Below, one piece after another: positions 33,181 to 46,296 of a stretch of 64,000 nucleotides of DNA (within the stretch, counting starts at the first letter, position 1; every line of letters starts with the position of its first letter). Position numbers and translations under genes: made by a program. The DNA is from Lithospermum erythrorhizon (taxonomy: Eukaryota; Streptophyta; Magnoliopsida; Boraginales; Boraginaceae). The notes under the pieces were generated by a model. That model saw only the letters and a program-made list of their open reading frames with translations. It ran no database searches and was not told where the DNA came from. The stretch covers positions 62,001 through 126,000 of the forward strand of contig JADFUC010000887.1 in NCBI GenBank assembly GCA_019722365.1. Reading direction: 5' to 3'.

Positions 33181-36100
33181 TTAAATGTGAACATTTCGAG
33201 CGCTTAATTTTTAATTAAATTTTCACGTATATATTATTAATTTGAATGATTTATGAATTTTGGTGCCATGATTTTATTTTATAAATTTTGTTCATATATT
33301 CAAGTACATCAAATTATATTTGGTGTTTTATTATTTATATAATTCTTTTTGGCTATTTTTTAAAGGGCTTTACAAGATTGTTGGTTAATTAAATGTTAAT
33401 GTAACAACGGCTTAAACTTATCCATTTTTACCCATTTTTTCCGTAAATTTTATGTTGACAATTTACATAAACCCGTTCAAGCGAATGTCCTCACGTGATC
33501 GGTAAGCAATTAATTTTGATCTCAATCAAGGAGTGACGCTTACGCAGTATTAATACGGCATTTTGTCTCTTAGACACCGCTGCCTTTAAAGAATAGTTTA
33601 ATTCTTTATAACCCAATTCGAAAAACTTGATGATCTTTGGTTGTACCTACATCAGCATGCATAAATATTGTATTCGCTTCATCAACAAAATAAACTTCGC
33701 TCATGAATTTTGATGAAACATGCCTTCCGGCTCAGGATAACCGCAAAGAATTCAATTTGCGGTTCAGACATCAATAGCGTCGAAAAAAACAAAGAACTAT
33801 GATTTGAAGTTTAATATTAAATTTCATTATTTCAACATTGCCACGAAAAGAAGGATATTTAATAATACTTGAAAATAGAAAGAAAAGCTCGATTAAACTT
33901 CATATCTCACTCGATTTATACTCAAAATTGTAATGTCATTTATATTAAACTACCAAAGGTCAGTAGACACGCTTGACTCACATGGTCTTGATCTGGATTA
34001 AGAGTAGCTGTAATACAAGGCACATGAAGATAATCGGCTCTTATGTAACGACAGCGACTACATTATAAAGAGTCTAAGCTTTAACCATCCATATGAATGT
34101 TGAAACTCTAAAACTATTTTCTTTGAACCTATATTTTATGAAATGATATTTTGAATAACAAACAATCGGAAGAATACTTGTGGTAAATGACTTTAATGCA
34201 CTCGAGTTTAATCTATTAGCATTTAACCAGCCAACTCTCGTTAGACTTAAATGTAGGTTGGCTAATCTCTCGATTTAGTTTCAGATTTCTCACATACAAG
34301 TCAATCATGATATAATACATCCGAATTTGATAAGAGTATAGTGAGGAATTATAAATACTATCATGTTCAATTAAGTATCATCGACATGAATGAAACATCA
34401 TTCTCATCTTAAAAAGTCAGATTGATAAGATATCGAAGTAAGTGAATCGTGTATTTAAAACACAATGGATGGAAATTTTCAATTTTGTATACCAAAGTAG
34501 TTTTCATTCTACCTTAGATGTGTCACTAGTTAAGTGATACAAGTAAGAATTTTTTTTCAATGTAATTGAAACGCAATGAATGGAATAAATTCACATATCA
34601 AAGTTAAGTCAGACTAATTCTAAAACTAAATTTATTCATATCATAATTTCAAACAACTTTGAAACGCTCGAATGGACAAGTTTAATATTATAATAAGAGA
34701 CACAATTTAACACGGATCTATTACAGATTTTGTCATCATGTACATACTGAAGGAAACCGGTATTTATTTCCATCCGCCGTAGATTATAATTTATCAGATT
34801 TTTATATCTTCTATTATAGAAGTATAAAAAGATGGAAATAAATATATGACTCAATGTATTCTGGGTTCAAGATACCAATCCAAAGATAATCCTTGGATTA
34901 TATCAGAATATTGCGTGATTACCCTCTCGATGATCGTTAACGCCTAATGAAAAAGATAATATGTTATGAATAAATCATACTCCTATGTAATACTCGAGGT
35001 CATCCGGAGCGAAATAGAATCGGAAGTAAGAAACGGTTTTAAATGAACATATAGTCATAAATGAATCAAACTTTGGTTTCGAATTCGCTGAATGTATTCA
35101 TTGGCCATTCATACTCATATCTATTTCAAACTCATTCTTATCGACACCCACGCTAAAATACGTTATGTTTAAGAAATAATCCAAAGAATAAATTTTAACT
35201 AATAAATCACCGATGACGCATACTTACATCAAGTATTTGAAGCTTACACCTCAAAACGAACAAGAAAGGAAAACGATTGTATTATTAGCATTCAAGTTGC
35301 AAACTCGAGATGGAGAGCAACGGAGTTAAAATCAAGATCTTGATATTTTGATTTAAAATCAAAATGGTCAAGAGTGAAGATGATCATTGAAGTTCCTTAA
35401 AGGTTAGCTGGAGCACACCACACATAATATTTTGTACATTGAGTACTGTGAGGAATTATATTACAACCTTTTAAAGGTATAATAGTAATCGACTCTTATA
35501 TATCCTGTAGTTCAATTACATATATATGACATATTATATTAGTTACGAATATAAGCTATTTACATTTCCGGCTGTTGCTTATAAATGAAGTCACGGTTTC
35601 AGGTAATAAAATTCTATGATAGATTAAATTCTATGATAGATGTATTCTCTTATTAACAAGGCAACTTCTCTATTAGAGGTCCGTTCCCACAATTAAGTGA
35701 CCTCGCATTATCAGAGCGGTCAATTACATGGTAATTGATCATTACATAAGAATATTTATTCATCAGATGTCATGTCGATCATGCGTCATACATCACGACC
35801 ATTTATTAGCAACACAATTCCCATAATATGAATGTGGATTTACTAAAGGTATTCAATACGAGGATTCAAATACCTTTTGTAGTACTTTAAGAGAATGTAG
35901 ATAAGACATAGTTATGTGGAATGGATCGGGCTGTCGTCTTTACCGAATCAACGCGAGAATAAGTGTCATGGACAATTATCCTACGTGGAAACACTATTAG
36001 CCAACTAATTCATGAATGGGTCAGTAGATACCGAGTAGTAAACTTAGAAAACTTGAACTCAGATACATATTACCACTCAATTTTGTATTATTGGTACATT

Positions 36101-37540
36101 ATTAAAGAATATGCATTTAATAAGATGTATACGTTTTCCAACACACTTTTAATCGCAAAATCCCACCATTAGTTAACCTAAGAAATGGTTACTACCCCGC
36201 CATAAAATCTGAAATAGTCTTTTTATACACCAAACCGAGGTTTTGTTCTTGTTACACTTAACTAGGCAGCGTTCAACCACCGAGTGTGTTGGTTTCGGCG
36301 TTAAACTGCACTCAGACGGTAACGCCCACAGCTTCAAAAGCAAAGCTTACGCCAAAGCGTTTAAAAACCCATTTTGCCCACAACAGATACGATTACGCTG
36401 AGATAATCTCACCATCGCCTAATCCATGGTTGAAAGACCGAGCAGTATGGATGTAAAGACTAATGCAAGTAGCTTCGGGTTAAGAACGATTGTAATTATT
36501 ACCTCCTGCCAGATGTCCAAAGTTAACCCAAGAGATTCATGCACTTAAAGATCCAATGTACGGGACTTAAGCAAGCATCTCAAAGTCAAGGGCCTTCAGA
36601 TTAAATCAAAGTTTGATTTACGAGTTTGAAGAAGAAAACCGAACGATGCAAGGTTCAATGGGAGCCTAGTCCATTTATTTCTCTCGATTAAGTTAAATAA
36701 TCGATCGAATTATAATTTTGTTTACAACTGGATTGTTATTCACATTATATGAACGCATAATTATTCATATATAGTAATTTATTTTTTCACAATTGGTTGA
36801 AATAATAAATTCCAAGGAAAGTCTCAGAGTTTCTACAAGTAGGCCATTAAGCTGCCAAAGAGAACTTCTTCAAGCCTGTAAAACATAAGATAGCCAATAT
36901 TCCCGGTCGACACATCGTTGTTAAATTCAGTATCACGACTAAGATATCGAATACTGATTTATCGATTTTCTTGGATCATGGACTCAGTAAGTCTAATCAA
37001 TTTACGAAATGCCGCTTGCATAACTGAGGAGTCGATTGATCGCTAATAAATCATGTAAGATATGTATATCTCGTGTCCTGGTGAATTTTTCTTAACTGCT
37101 GTTTAGCGATTCTGCATCAAAGATATATAACTATCTATGATATATGAGTCGCAGGCTTTGATTATGTCAAACGCCCCGCTCTTTAAATGGAGATCATAAC
37201 CTATATGTTAGCTACATAAGTAGTGATAAGAAGAGATGTTAATATATTATACGAGATTCGACCTCATCCTTGATATACAGCGGTATCTCGTTTCCTGAGA
37301 ATCATGGTCGACATGCCAAGACCCAACGCATTATCTATGACAAGATGGTTTCATAGTTCGAGTAAAGAAGTCGTGGGTGTTTCAAGGACACACTTCTTAT
37401 GCTTAGCCCGTGTGACTGTAGATTGGTTTCATACCGACATTGATTTCATGACACACTTTATGGCCCTATGAACTGTAAAGTACCGTCTGGTGGAAAGCTG
37501 AGTGTTGAATCATAGTTATTGGTTTCATTTATTGTCTTAT
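33181..37540. other. AT-rich retrotransposon debris without recognisable coding sequence
   Basis: I see no gene here. The stretch has many short repeated phrases (for example 'aaattctatgatagatta' doubled at about 35,608-35,640, and 'gtgaggaattata' at 34,342 and 35,448) and one 19-bp perfect palindrome-like block, 'tcaattacatggtaattga', at 35,719-35,737. The texture resembles long LTRs and untranslated parts of Copia or Gypsy elements. Open frames up to 72 codons carry no motif. Confidence 0.45.
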
Positions 37541-38480
37541 CAAGCGACAATTTTTGTAATAATTCATTTACTAGTTTAGTGAATGCTGATTGTGTAAATG
37601 GAGCATTTAATCATAGTAATTGTAATTACTATTCCTGTTCTCACTATATATTCAAAATTACGATTGCTAGATCCCACCCATAATCGTTATAATAATAACG
37701 ATGGTCAATTATATATTATACGTCAAGTATTATCTCGTAAATCCACACAAATGAATGCCAGCTTATATTTCATGTATGAAATTAAACAACATTTACTAAA
37801 TTCGTAGTTGGATTATAATCAACTTAATATTCAATCGGGAATTTACAATGATAATGTAAAATATAAATCGATGAACCTCAATTAATTAACTAGCGCTTTA
37901 ATTAATTTAATAGTTAGCTTGAGCTCGTTAAGAATTCCTTGTTGGGGCTACATATTAAGTTAACTTCTTAATATTTAATTTACTTAACGTTTAATTGAAT
38001 TAAACGAAGCTCGGGCTTCATTAAACTATTCGGGTGGCATTTTAGGTTATTTTGAGAACCCTATATAAGCAAAGCTTATTAGGTTTTCTCATAACATAAC
38101 TTCAAAAAAACCTAGCCTCCATCTTTCCTTCATGGCCGAAAAATATTCATGTGTTAATTGAAATTTTTCTTGATTTTTCATCCAATCTCTTTGGTCAGAA
38201 AGTGTAATTCAAGTGCAAGTGATTCAATCTCTCCTGCCAAGAATTAACTAGAGCAAGATCACTTTTGCATGCTAACAAATCGGAGTTCATGGAGGAGAAG
38301 TCAGAAAGATTTCATGATAAAGTTTCAATAAATCTCTGTGAAGTTTTGCTATCATAATTTGGGCTTCATAAGATAATCACCTAATAGATTGCGTATGAAT
38401 ATATGTTTTGATTAAAGTTTTAAATCAAGTTATACATATATTTTCAACAATCGACCTACCTATCCTACGTAGAATCGACG
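37540..38480 (+). mobile_element. LTR related to the one at 28.7 kb
   Basis: It begins 'gacaatttttgtaataattcatttactag' (first 20 bases: gacaatttttgtaataattc) and keeps the same block order as 28,700-29,610, including a shared 'aatggtcaattatat'-type phrase and a TATA box 'ccctatataag' near 38,060, followed by an R/U5-like leader. The two copies are clearly related but diverged by eye by about 30-40%. The apparent ORFs in both copies are LTR sequence read in a chance open frame. Confidence 0.55.
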
Positions 38481-38650
38481 CCGCTGATATCACCGATCAG
38501 TTTAGTCAAAATCTTTTTTCAAATTTGTATCGTTGGGATATTTGCTTTGGAAATTTTTTTTGGAGAAAAACAAAGACAAGTAGTCAATCTAGGCACATAC
38601 CCGGTTCTATCCCATCTATACAAACCAAATGAACAAAAAAAATATAGACA
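38481..38650. other. Short unassigned spacer
   Basis: A 74-codon plus-strand open frame ends here (38,408-38,632) without any motif. It bridges the LTR and the LINE fragment. Confidence 0.3.
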
Positions 38651-39250
38651 AATTACACAATAATTCTCCTGGGCGTACCCCATTGGGATACTTCTCCTAA
38701 TCCTTCTTCGACACTCCCACGCCTCAAGCTGCTAAGTCGATCCGAAACAACCTCAAAAATCTCCTGTACAATCATTCCTTCACTCCTCTCACCCTTCCCA
38801 TGCCTTCTCCTATTCCTCTCCCTCCAAACACAATACACGGCACCAAAGACTAACCACTTTTGAAGATCAACCGTAATTTACTCCCCGCTCTAACACACAA
38901 CATCCACTCCAACTCCATCCCCTATACACTCCTAACATACTCAACACCTACCTCCAACCTTCCTGGGAAACGCACACTGAAAACAAAGGCCTCGGCATTC
39001 TATCACAATCACAGAACAAACACCTCCTTTCACAACCTGGCAGCCATTTCGCCACCCTATCCCTTGTCTCAAGAAGACCTCGTATCAACAGCCGCAAGAT
39101 GAAACTATGCCGAGGAATATTGAAGTTATGCCACACAAACTTAGCCCACCTCACTTTACCCCCAAGAGGCTTCAACAACTTATATATCCCTTTTTCTTTA
39201 TCACCTACATCCACTTTCCACAAGACCCTATCCACCTTATCTAAATCCAA
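38650..39250 (-). pseudogene. LINE (non-LTR) reverse-transcriptase zinc-binding domain fragment
   Basis: The minus strand from 39,250 reads 'VDRVLWKVDVGDKEKGIYKL', then 'KVRWAKFVWHNFNIPRHSFI' and 'LLETRDRVAKWLPG', then a Cys pair 'RRCLFCDC'. This is the characteristic zf-RVT domain found at the C-terminal end of plant LINE polyproteins (W..F.IPRHSF, T.DR...W, CxxC). A second segment at 38,838-38,653 has 'VYCVWRERNRRRHGKGER', which normally follows zf-RVT in the same proteins. A frame change separates the two. The upstream endonuclease and RT are absent, so this is a 5'-truncated or captured piece, as is usual for LINEs. Confidence 0.82.
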
Positions 39251-41846
39251 ATTTGATTCCCGATTTTGTTCTCAATATAAATTGATTCATGGGATGCTGA
39301 TATTTTTAAAGGCTGCTAATCTAAATTGTCAAGTTACATGCCTATGAGTTTTGCAAACTTGAAACGGAAACTATGAAATTTGGAATTTGACTTTCGTCTC
39401 CACATCGGAAAGAGTAGTATTTAATAATTCACTTTATGTTAGCGGTCCTAACGGACTTAAGAAATGTATCGACCCCACATGCCATAATTCCCGTGCCCGC
39501 AGCGGACGGTGCAAATTCAGGAAATGAACTCGAGGATCATAATCCAGCGCGTGCGAAATGACCGTGGACAGTGCAGCCTGCAGTTAGCGGGGTGGGGTCA
39601 GTGAGCCACTTTCAGGCTCCCTAGTAATTTGCTTGGCACTGCTTCAGTATCGGGCCTCAAGAATTTTCGTGTGGTTCGCGGGAGGGGTCAGTCCACGTCA
39701 GCCTCCTAAAGAAATTTCGTGGCTCATGATCTACCCCATCGTCCGCATCAGTCCTGAAGAACTCAATTTCAAACTTCAAATCATAACGGTTACGACGTTG
39801 ATCAAGTATCAATACAATCAATGGGATGGTTGCTAATAATGCTATAAAGGTCATGAAATGCACCTTTATGAAGAGAAAAAACGCTGGTTCTCACACTACT
39901 GGGCGACCATCCATCAAAGCTTCTCCAAGGATCGTAAGAACACACACGAATACACAAAATCTGAGAGCTACCATCCTCTCCTCGCATTTTCGGTCCTTTT
40001 TTTTTTGTGATAGCATCAAGCTTGTTCGCTGTCTGACTGGGCTTTACCAAGATTTCATGTTTCGGGCCAAAGGTCATTTATCCCTTAAACAATCACCTCG
40101 GTTGTCTCAAGACCTACGAGTTATGCCGACCATGCAGTGAAAGTTTGCCTAACGCGACTTCCAATTACGCTTTCCTTTATATCATATACAATTTATTGTA
40201 ATCCGTGAGGAATAAATTGTTGTTATTCTTCATAAAGATTGTTATAATTCTATTCCCTATTCAAGCTTACATACAATGTGTATGTAATTGTTGTTTAAAA
40301 TTTATGGTGTCAAATTCATACTTGAGTGAGTTATTGAACTAGGAAATAAATAATTATACAAACAAAGAGAATACTGAACGCCCTAATACAGAGGCCCACG
40401 ATTAGATTTTTGGCTCGATTTCTATCAGAAGTGTATGGGGTATTTTTTTTTTTTTTTATAAAAAATTATACAATCTTAATCATCTATATCAAATTGTTAG
40501 TCCTCTTAGATAATATGATTAAACATAAAAGTGGAATCATCTTGTTTCCGATCTCTACACGGTTATTCTTTTGTTAAATTGTTAATGTAAACTATTCAAC
40601 TCAAAGCATATATAATACGGAGTATAATGTTGATGTTCTAAGTCCACACTCAACAATCTTATCTTCTTTCAAAGTATTATTATCGTTTATCACCTGTCGC
40701 TAAAGATATTGCGTTATATCGATGGATTGATTTGAACTCGTAAGATGGTAAAACATGAAATAGTTCTCCAAAGATTCGAATCATAGACTTAATGGTGGAT
40801 TCTCTAAATACGATATGATACTAATATAGTAACATCGTTGATATTAATTTATAATTAAAAACGTACTATATCACATTTAATTAGACAAAATACTTTTTAA
40901 TAAGATAATGAATACCAATTAAAAACTCTAGCATCTAGTGATATTGAATATTTCTTGACGATCCGAGCAGAGACGACATGACTACTTAAAAATAATTTAC
41001 TAAACTGTCATATAATAGGTGTTATTGTTAGGTTGTTAATTCGATATTTCGAGTATCGAGCAACTTCTTAAATATAAAACAGACGAATGGGTTCATTCTA
41101 ATAAGTACCGATTGAATTTACTTTATCTAGATGGATATCGACTAATATGTTATAATCAAGCCTATCTTTATTATCTATAGAGTGGGTAAATAGTTAGGTT
41201 TTTCATTTTGAGTATCGAACATAAATTACTAACATGTTATGGTGGAATCAAAGGGCAATCACACCCTTTAATTTTTAAAATATTAAACAACTACAATTAA
41301 AAATAAAGATTTAATATACATTTTACAAAAATTATTTGGTTTGTCACCCTAAATTTTTTATCTTTAATAATTTTTCTTGTGTTCATTCTTTCCTCACCTA
41401 TATATAAAAATTCCTCGATTTCTAGACAAACAAGATGCTTATATATGTAGTGTTATTAACGAGTTTATTCTGGACCGATTGATTGAAATTCAGCTTGATT
41501 TCAAAATATAACGAAATTTATTCGAAAATTGGTCTGTATTCAAACCGAGTCTGAAGTTCAACATGTACGTGATTCAAAAAAAATTGCCAGTACCTGATTC
41601 GAAAATTGGATTAAAAATATCTGGACCCGCTATAGTCGAAATTGAATTCGAATCGACTCGAATAAAATTAATTAAAACCGAAAATAAACCAAATGAAATC
41701 GAATAAAACCGAATTAGATCTCATTGATTTGAAATAACGATTGGATACATTCGAGTATCGTAAGTCACCTTATCAAAATCGATTCGAATCATAATATGGT
41801 CAACCATTTATATTTGTGATTTTGTCAGAGCTAAGGACTAAGTAGA
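39251..41846. other. Spacer upstream of the tRNase Z gene
   Basis: No gene is supported. At 39,380-40,150 the DNA is GC-richer and holds overlapping open frames of up to 104 codons on both strands without a family match; it is probably repeat-derived. A T-run (about 15) lies at 40,443-40,458. A lone 'tacggagtata' (40,616-40,626) is a Stowaway-terminus relic. From 40.6 kb it is AT-rich. At 41,560-41,800 phrases like 'cgaatcgactcgaataaaa' and 'ccgaaaataaacc' repeat irregularly. The promoter of the tRNase Z gene must lie near the right end. Confidence 0.5.
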
Positions 41847-44800
41847 TTGAAGAAGATTTTGATGGGTTCAAAAGTGGAGGAGAAAGGGAAGAAGAAATCA
41901 AGAAAGGGGTTGAGCATAGAAGGGTATGAAATTGATGGAATATCAATAGCAGGACATGAGACTTGCGTTATTTGCCCATCTCTTAATTTGGCTTTTGATA
42001 TTGGAAAGTGCCCTCAAAGAGCCATTTCCCAACAGTTTCTCTTCATCTCTCATGGCCATATGGATCACATTGTAATACTTTCTCTGTCCCATAAACATTG
42101 TCCACTTTTCAACTATTTTTCACTTTATTGTTACTCTTCTTTTTTCATTTCACGTTTTCGTATATAATGATATAATTTTATATTTATTAGAATAATGAGT
42201 AATTAGTAATTAATGTAATGCTCCATCTCGATATATGAACGTGAAATGAAAAAAACGAAGCTAAGGGAGTATTAATCTTTGTTGAAAAATGTGTCAAAAG
42301 ATAGTATTTTTATTGCTATTGATGTTATAGGTTTTGCTGCAAATCAAAGTTATATGTGTTTATTTACACAATAAAGTTTGCTAAGTTTGATCATTGAAAA
42401 TCAACTGCTTAAACTACTTGCTCTTATACTCTGTTATAGCATCACATTAATTATTTAGTTGACTTTGATAAACTTATATGGAGATATGAATATGTGGGTC
42501 TGTTTTTAAGTTAAAGTTGCTGACTTTAGTTTATCTGTTATACTATATATGAATCCTTTAGTTGGCCTTGATCAATTTTTATGGTGCTGACTTTAGGTTT
42601 GAAGTTCTTGTAGTATTCTACTCCTCCATATATAAAAAGTTGTCTAGTTGTGAATTTTGACGATTGACTTTTAAACTTGAATTCAACTATTTTTGTAGGT
42701 GTTGGATGATATTTAGTGATAGTATTTTTAATGTACTTTACTCATGATACTTTTGATTGAAATCAAATGTGTGTGTGTCAATTAAACCAGCAAATTTGTT
42801 ACATTTGACCATAAAAACTCAAGCTAGTCAATGTTTGTGAGATGGGGGGAGTATGAGCGGAGTATTATGTTTTTTTTTTTTTTTTTGAGTATTTTGATGT
42901 ACCCTTCTAAAATTTTGTTCACAATAAGGAATTTAAACATTCATTTTTATGATTGAAATCTATTGGGATGTGCTTGTTTTGATAAAGTTTCTCTTTGAAC
43001 TGAGATGTGACCTTTAAGTCGGTTAGTGATGTGTACTTTTTGTTTCTTTAGTAAGGCTGAGAATAAAAGAAGTGGTGAATAGATAACCAATTCAGAGGGT
43101 TGACTTCTTACCGTTGGATTGATTATTCCAACTCAGATGTCGAAGCCCTTAATATGGATGGATGTCGTTGATGTACTTCTATATTTTCAAAGGAATTTCA
43201 TGTTGTACTTAGTTAACTTTAGATTTGAATTAACTCAACACCTTGCCTTCGAATTGTCGTTGTGGATAATTATTGATATCTATACAGACAGCAACTCCAA
43301 TTTGTTTATTGACATTCACATTTATCTTTACTTGAGCATGTTAAATCATGATATTTTATGTGGCACACCTCTTTTACCAGGGAGGACTACCCATGTATGT
43401 TGCAACTCGTGGCTTGTACAGAATGGCCCCCCCCACAATTATTATCCCGAAAGTCATCAAAAAAAGTGTCGAGAAGCTTTTTGAAGCACATAGAGAAATG
43501 GATCACTCAGAACTTAATCATACTCTAATTGGTTTGGATGTGGGTAAGGTTTGTTTAATTCGCTCCAGACGTTGCTATTCAGCAGGTACTAGTCATATGT
43601 TGATGCCACTTCTATGTACAGGAGAAGAGTTTTATCTGAGGAAAGACCTAAAAGTGAAAGCATTTAGAACTTACCATGTCATTCCAAGCCAGGTTTTTTA
43701 TGATTCGCACTCATGTGAGTTTATTTTTCCCCTTGTTGGTTGAACTGAACTTTACTTAATAGGTTGGAAATCTAAGATTGTAGGGTTATATAGTATACTC
43801 TGTGAGACAGAAACTGAAGCAAGAATATGTGGTACTTCCAGGGGATGAGATAAAGAAGTTGAAGTCATCAGGTGCTGAGGTTCGTCTTACTTATTTTCTT
43901 TCTGTTTGTCAGAGTGATTTGTTTGCTCGTTTCCCCTGACCTTCTTCTCCCCTTCCGAATCAAATTGGTGAAGTTTGTGTGAAACACTGGAAGATGTGCC
44001 AAGATCAGCATAGTCAATTGATGTTTTTTCATCTGCCTCTTTTTAATTTCTCTGCCTGTATTCAGTTACAATTATGCAACCTCTTAATTTCTTCTAAAGG
44101 ATTGTGTATTTACACTTCGTGATCTGCATCTCTCTCTGCGAGTGATGTTAGCCTTTTGAAGGTGGAATTACTGGGCCTGAATCAGTATGTATATAATCTG
44201 TTTACTCCTATCAGAATCGTTGAATGGGTTCTCCAAAGTGAAACTTATTCAAATATTCATTTAGACTGCAAAATAATTTAATAATCTGATGGCCTGGCAC
44301 AGTGATGTTTGTTATGATCCAACATGAATATGATTTTCCTGCATATTATCAATGGGCTTCTTTTGGTCCCTTCCCAAATTAGTTTGGTGATCTAAGCGTA
44401 TAAGAATACTCCAATAGTTAAACTTGAATGAGGGCAAGATAAATTAAATCAGAAATCTAAAATTCTTTATTTGGTTTCAAGTTGGATTCCCTTGGCAGAG
44501 AAGACATGAGATGTTTTCGTTGTGTTTGGATGTAGTACTACATCTTAGTGTGTTTCATGAAATTTATCTTCATGAGTTTAGACTCCGTTTCAAAAGTATA
44601 GGTCCTGTGAGTATCAACTTACATGTCTGCTCCATTTTTAGAGTTTTTACAAGTAAGGTTAAAGTTATCTAATATCAAAGAACTCAAGCCCCTGTTAATA
44701 TATATCAGCAAAGAAGATTGCCCTCGTATTATCCCGAATGTCCAGGAGACTGCTCTCTTCAATACTTCCATTTCCTTATCCTATTGAGTTTCTAGTATCA

Positions 44801-46052
44801 TCTATTATCTAGATCTAGATGTATCACCAACAGACTGGGGTATTGGTTGGTTAATCTAAATTGTAGAAATTGCAATCAATATTGTCTTCATTTTTATTTG
44901 TACAGATCACATACACAACGACAGCACCTGAAATTGCATTTACTGGGGACACCATGTCAGATTTCATTGTGGATGCTGATAATGCAGATGTTTTGAAGGC
45001 GAAGATCCTCATAATGGAGGTAGGTTACTTTGACCGTTCCTCAGCATTTTCTTCAATCTTGTTACAATCCAGAATTTGTTCTTAATTATACATCAATATT
45101 GGTATTTAGAGTTTTAGACTCTGGAAAGGCATTAATGTTGTGGAGGTATGGTGTTGCAGCTAAGCAAATTTTTATGTATAGAAAATAAGAGAATTCGTAT
45201 TTTCTAGGAAAAGAAAGAACTACTAAATTCAATAAAGCAAACTGTTTAGCTTGGCAGCTAATAATGGCTTAAATAAAAAGAAACCCAATGTGCATAGGAT
45301 TACTTATTGAGAAGAAACATCTAATGTTCGAGCAAAAGTACAATTTCATTAGTATGCAATGAAAATGTTAGAAAATCCAATCTGAAGTTTATGTTACATG
45401 TGCATATGTTCACATTAAGTTTAGTAAGGACTTCAACAGACCCATTTCTGAGCTGCCTCTTGGAAAGATCCTCGAAATCATTCTCAGCTTATACTGAACT
45501 CTTCTTATTTCTGAAAAATCCCAACTGACTATAGAGTTCATGCCTTTTCTTTAGCTATGGCTCTTTGGGAAACTGGATATTCTACAGATTGTAAATGTTA
45601 TTTCTTCCTTTTCCTCAGAGCACTTATGTAGAGAAGACAATGTCGGTTGAGGATGCTCGGGAGTTTGGCCATACTCACTTAGCTGAGGTAGACTTTATGA
45701 TCTTTCTGTTTCAATTATGCCAAATACATTAGATTACGATTATTCATCATCACTTTGGTGTGGCTATATATGCCAGATAATAAACTATGCAGACCGCCTT
45801 GAAAACAAAGCAATTCTCCTGATCCACTTCTCTGCTCGATATAAGTTGGATGTAAGTCAATTTTGCTTGATCATACTTTTCCACCCTCCCGTAAAAAGAG
45901 AAGTAGTTCCAAATACATATATAGGGATTGTCGTTCATAACAAGCTAAGTTTTAGTAGTTCATATTTTCTTGGACAGGTCATTGAAGAAGCTATCTCTAC
46001 GTTGCAACCACCATTGGCTGGCCGTGTTGTTGCACTTACTCAAGGTTTTTGA
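41847..46052 (+). CDS. TRZ1: Short-form tRNase Z (tRNA 3'-end endonuclease), eight exons
   Basis: This encodes the zinc-dependent endonuclease that cuts the 3' trailer from pre-tRNAs. Exons are 41,847-42,071, 43,381-43,543, 43,622-43,692, 43,784-43,879, 44,906-45,019, 45,619-45,687, 45,777-45,851 and 45,978-46,052. All junctions are GT-AG and in frame. The protein is 295 aa from the first Met, or 290 aa from the Met at 41,862; the second start avoids an upstream extension and is equally plausible. The metallo-beta-lactamase motif HxHxDH ('SHGHMDH') is split from the following 'GGLPMYVATRGL' by intron 1. 'AFTGDT' (exon 5) and 'LLIHFSARY' (exon 7) carry later metal ligands, and it ends 'ALTQGF', as short plant enzymes do. 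A length near 280-300 aa and no transit-like N terminus favour the cytosolic TRZ1 type over the chloroplast TRZ2 type. No broken codon is seen. Confidence 0.94.
42074..42273. mobile_element. Stowaway-like foldback MITE in tRNase Z intron 1
   Basis: The left terminus 'tactttctctgtcccataaa' resembles the Stowaway consensus, and the right end is 'aagggagta'. Inside, 42,140-42,165 (tttttcatttcacgttttcg) and 42,231-42,258 are near-perfect inverted repeats, so the whole can fold into a hairpin. It is about 200 bp, flanked by TA, and has no ORF. It starts only two to three bases after the exon 1 donor. Confidence 0.65.
42619..42853. mobile_element. Second Stowaway-like MITE in tRNase Z intron 1
   Basis: The left end 'tactcctccatatataaaaa' and the right end 'gatggggggagta' form an inverted terminal pair with TA at both borders. 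It is about 235 bp and internally AT-rich. It lies 350 bp from the first MITE in the same 1.3-kb intron. Confidence 0.6.
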
Positions 46053-46154
46053 ATTTAGTGAAATACATATTCATTAATTTATGTAGGAATTTTGCATTCT
46101 ATTTTTGGTTATTTGTAACTTTTTTGTTTACAACTTTAAGTTGGTGTTTAAAAC

Positions 46155-46296
46155 TGTTAGAATATTGAGAATATCTTTTTATTATTATGTTTTCTTAATT
46201 AGTGGGATTACAAGTCTATAAATATAAAACCTCATCATCATTGTGAAGTACAAGAAAATACACCAAATGATACACAAATTAACATGGTATCAGTGC
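46155..46296 (+). mobile_element. 130-bp mini-LTR followed by a tRNA-Met primer binding site
   Basis: The LTR spans 46,155-46,284, starting TGTTA and ending TAACA, with a TATA box 'ctataaatataaaa' inside. It is immediately followed by 'tggtatcagtgc' (46,285-46,296), one base from the canonical plant initiator tRNA-Met primer binding site. A leader and a possible gag start (46,326, 'MVRVSIEIYRF') follow, then the element fades. A 130-bp LTR is very short for Copia, suggesting a TRIM or a small Copia. It begins 103 bp after the tRNase Z stop codon, so it may supply that gene's 3' UTR or polyadenylation site. No 3' LTR is found. Confidence 0.75.
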
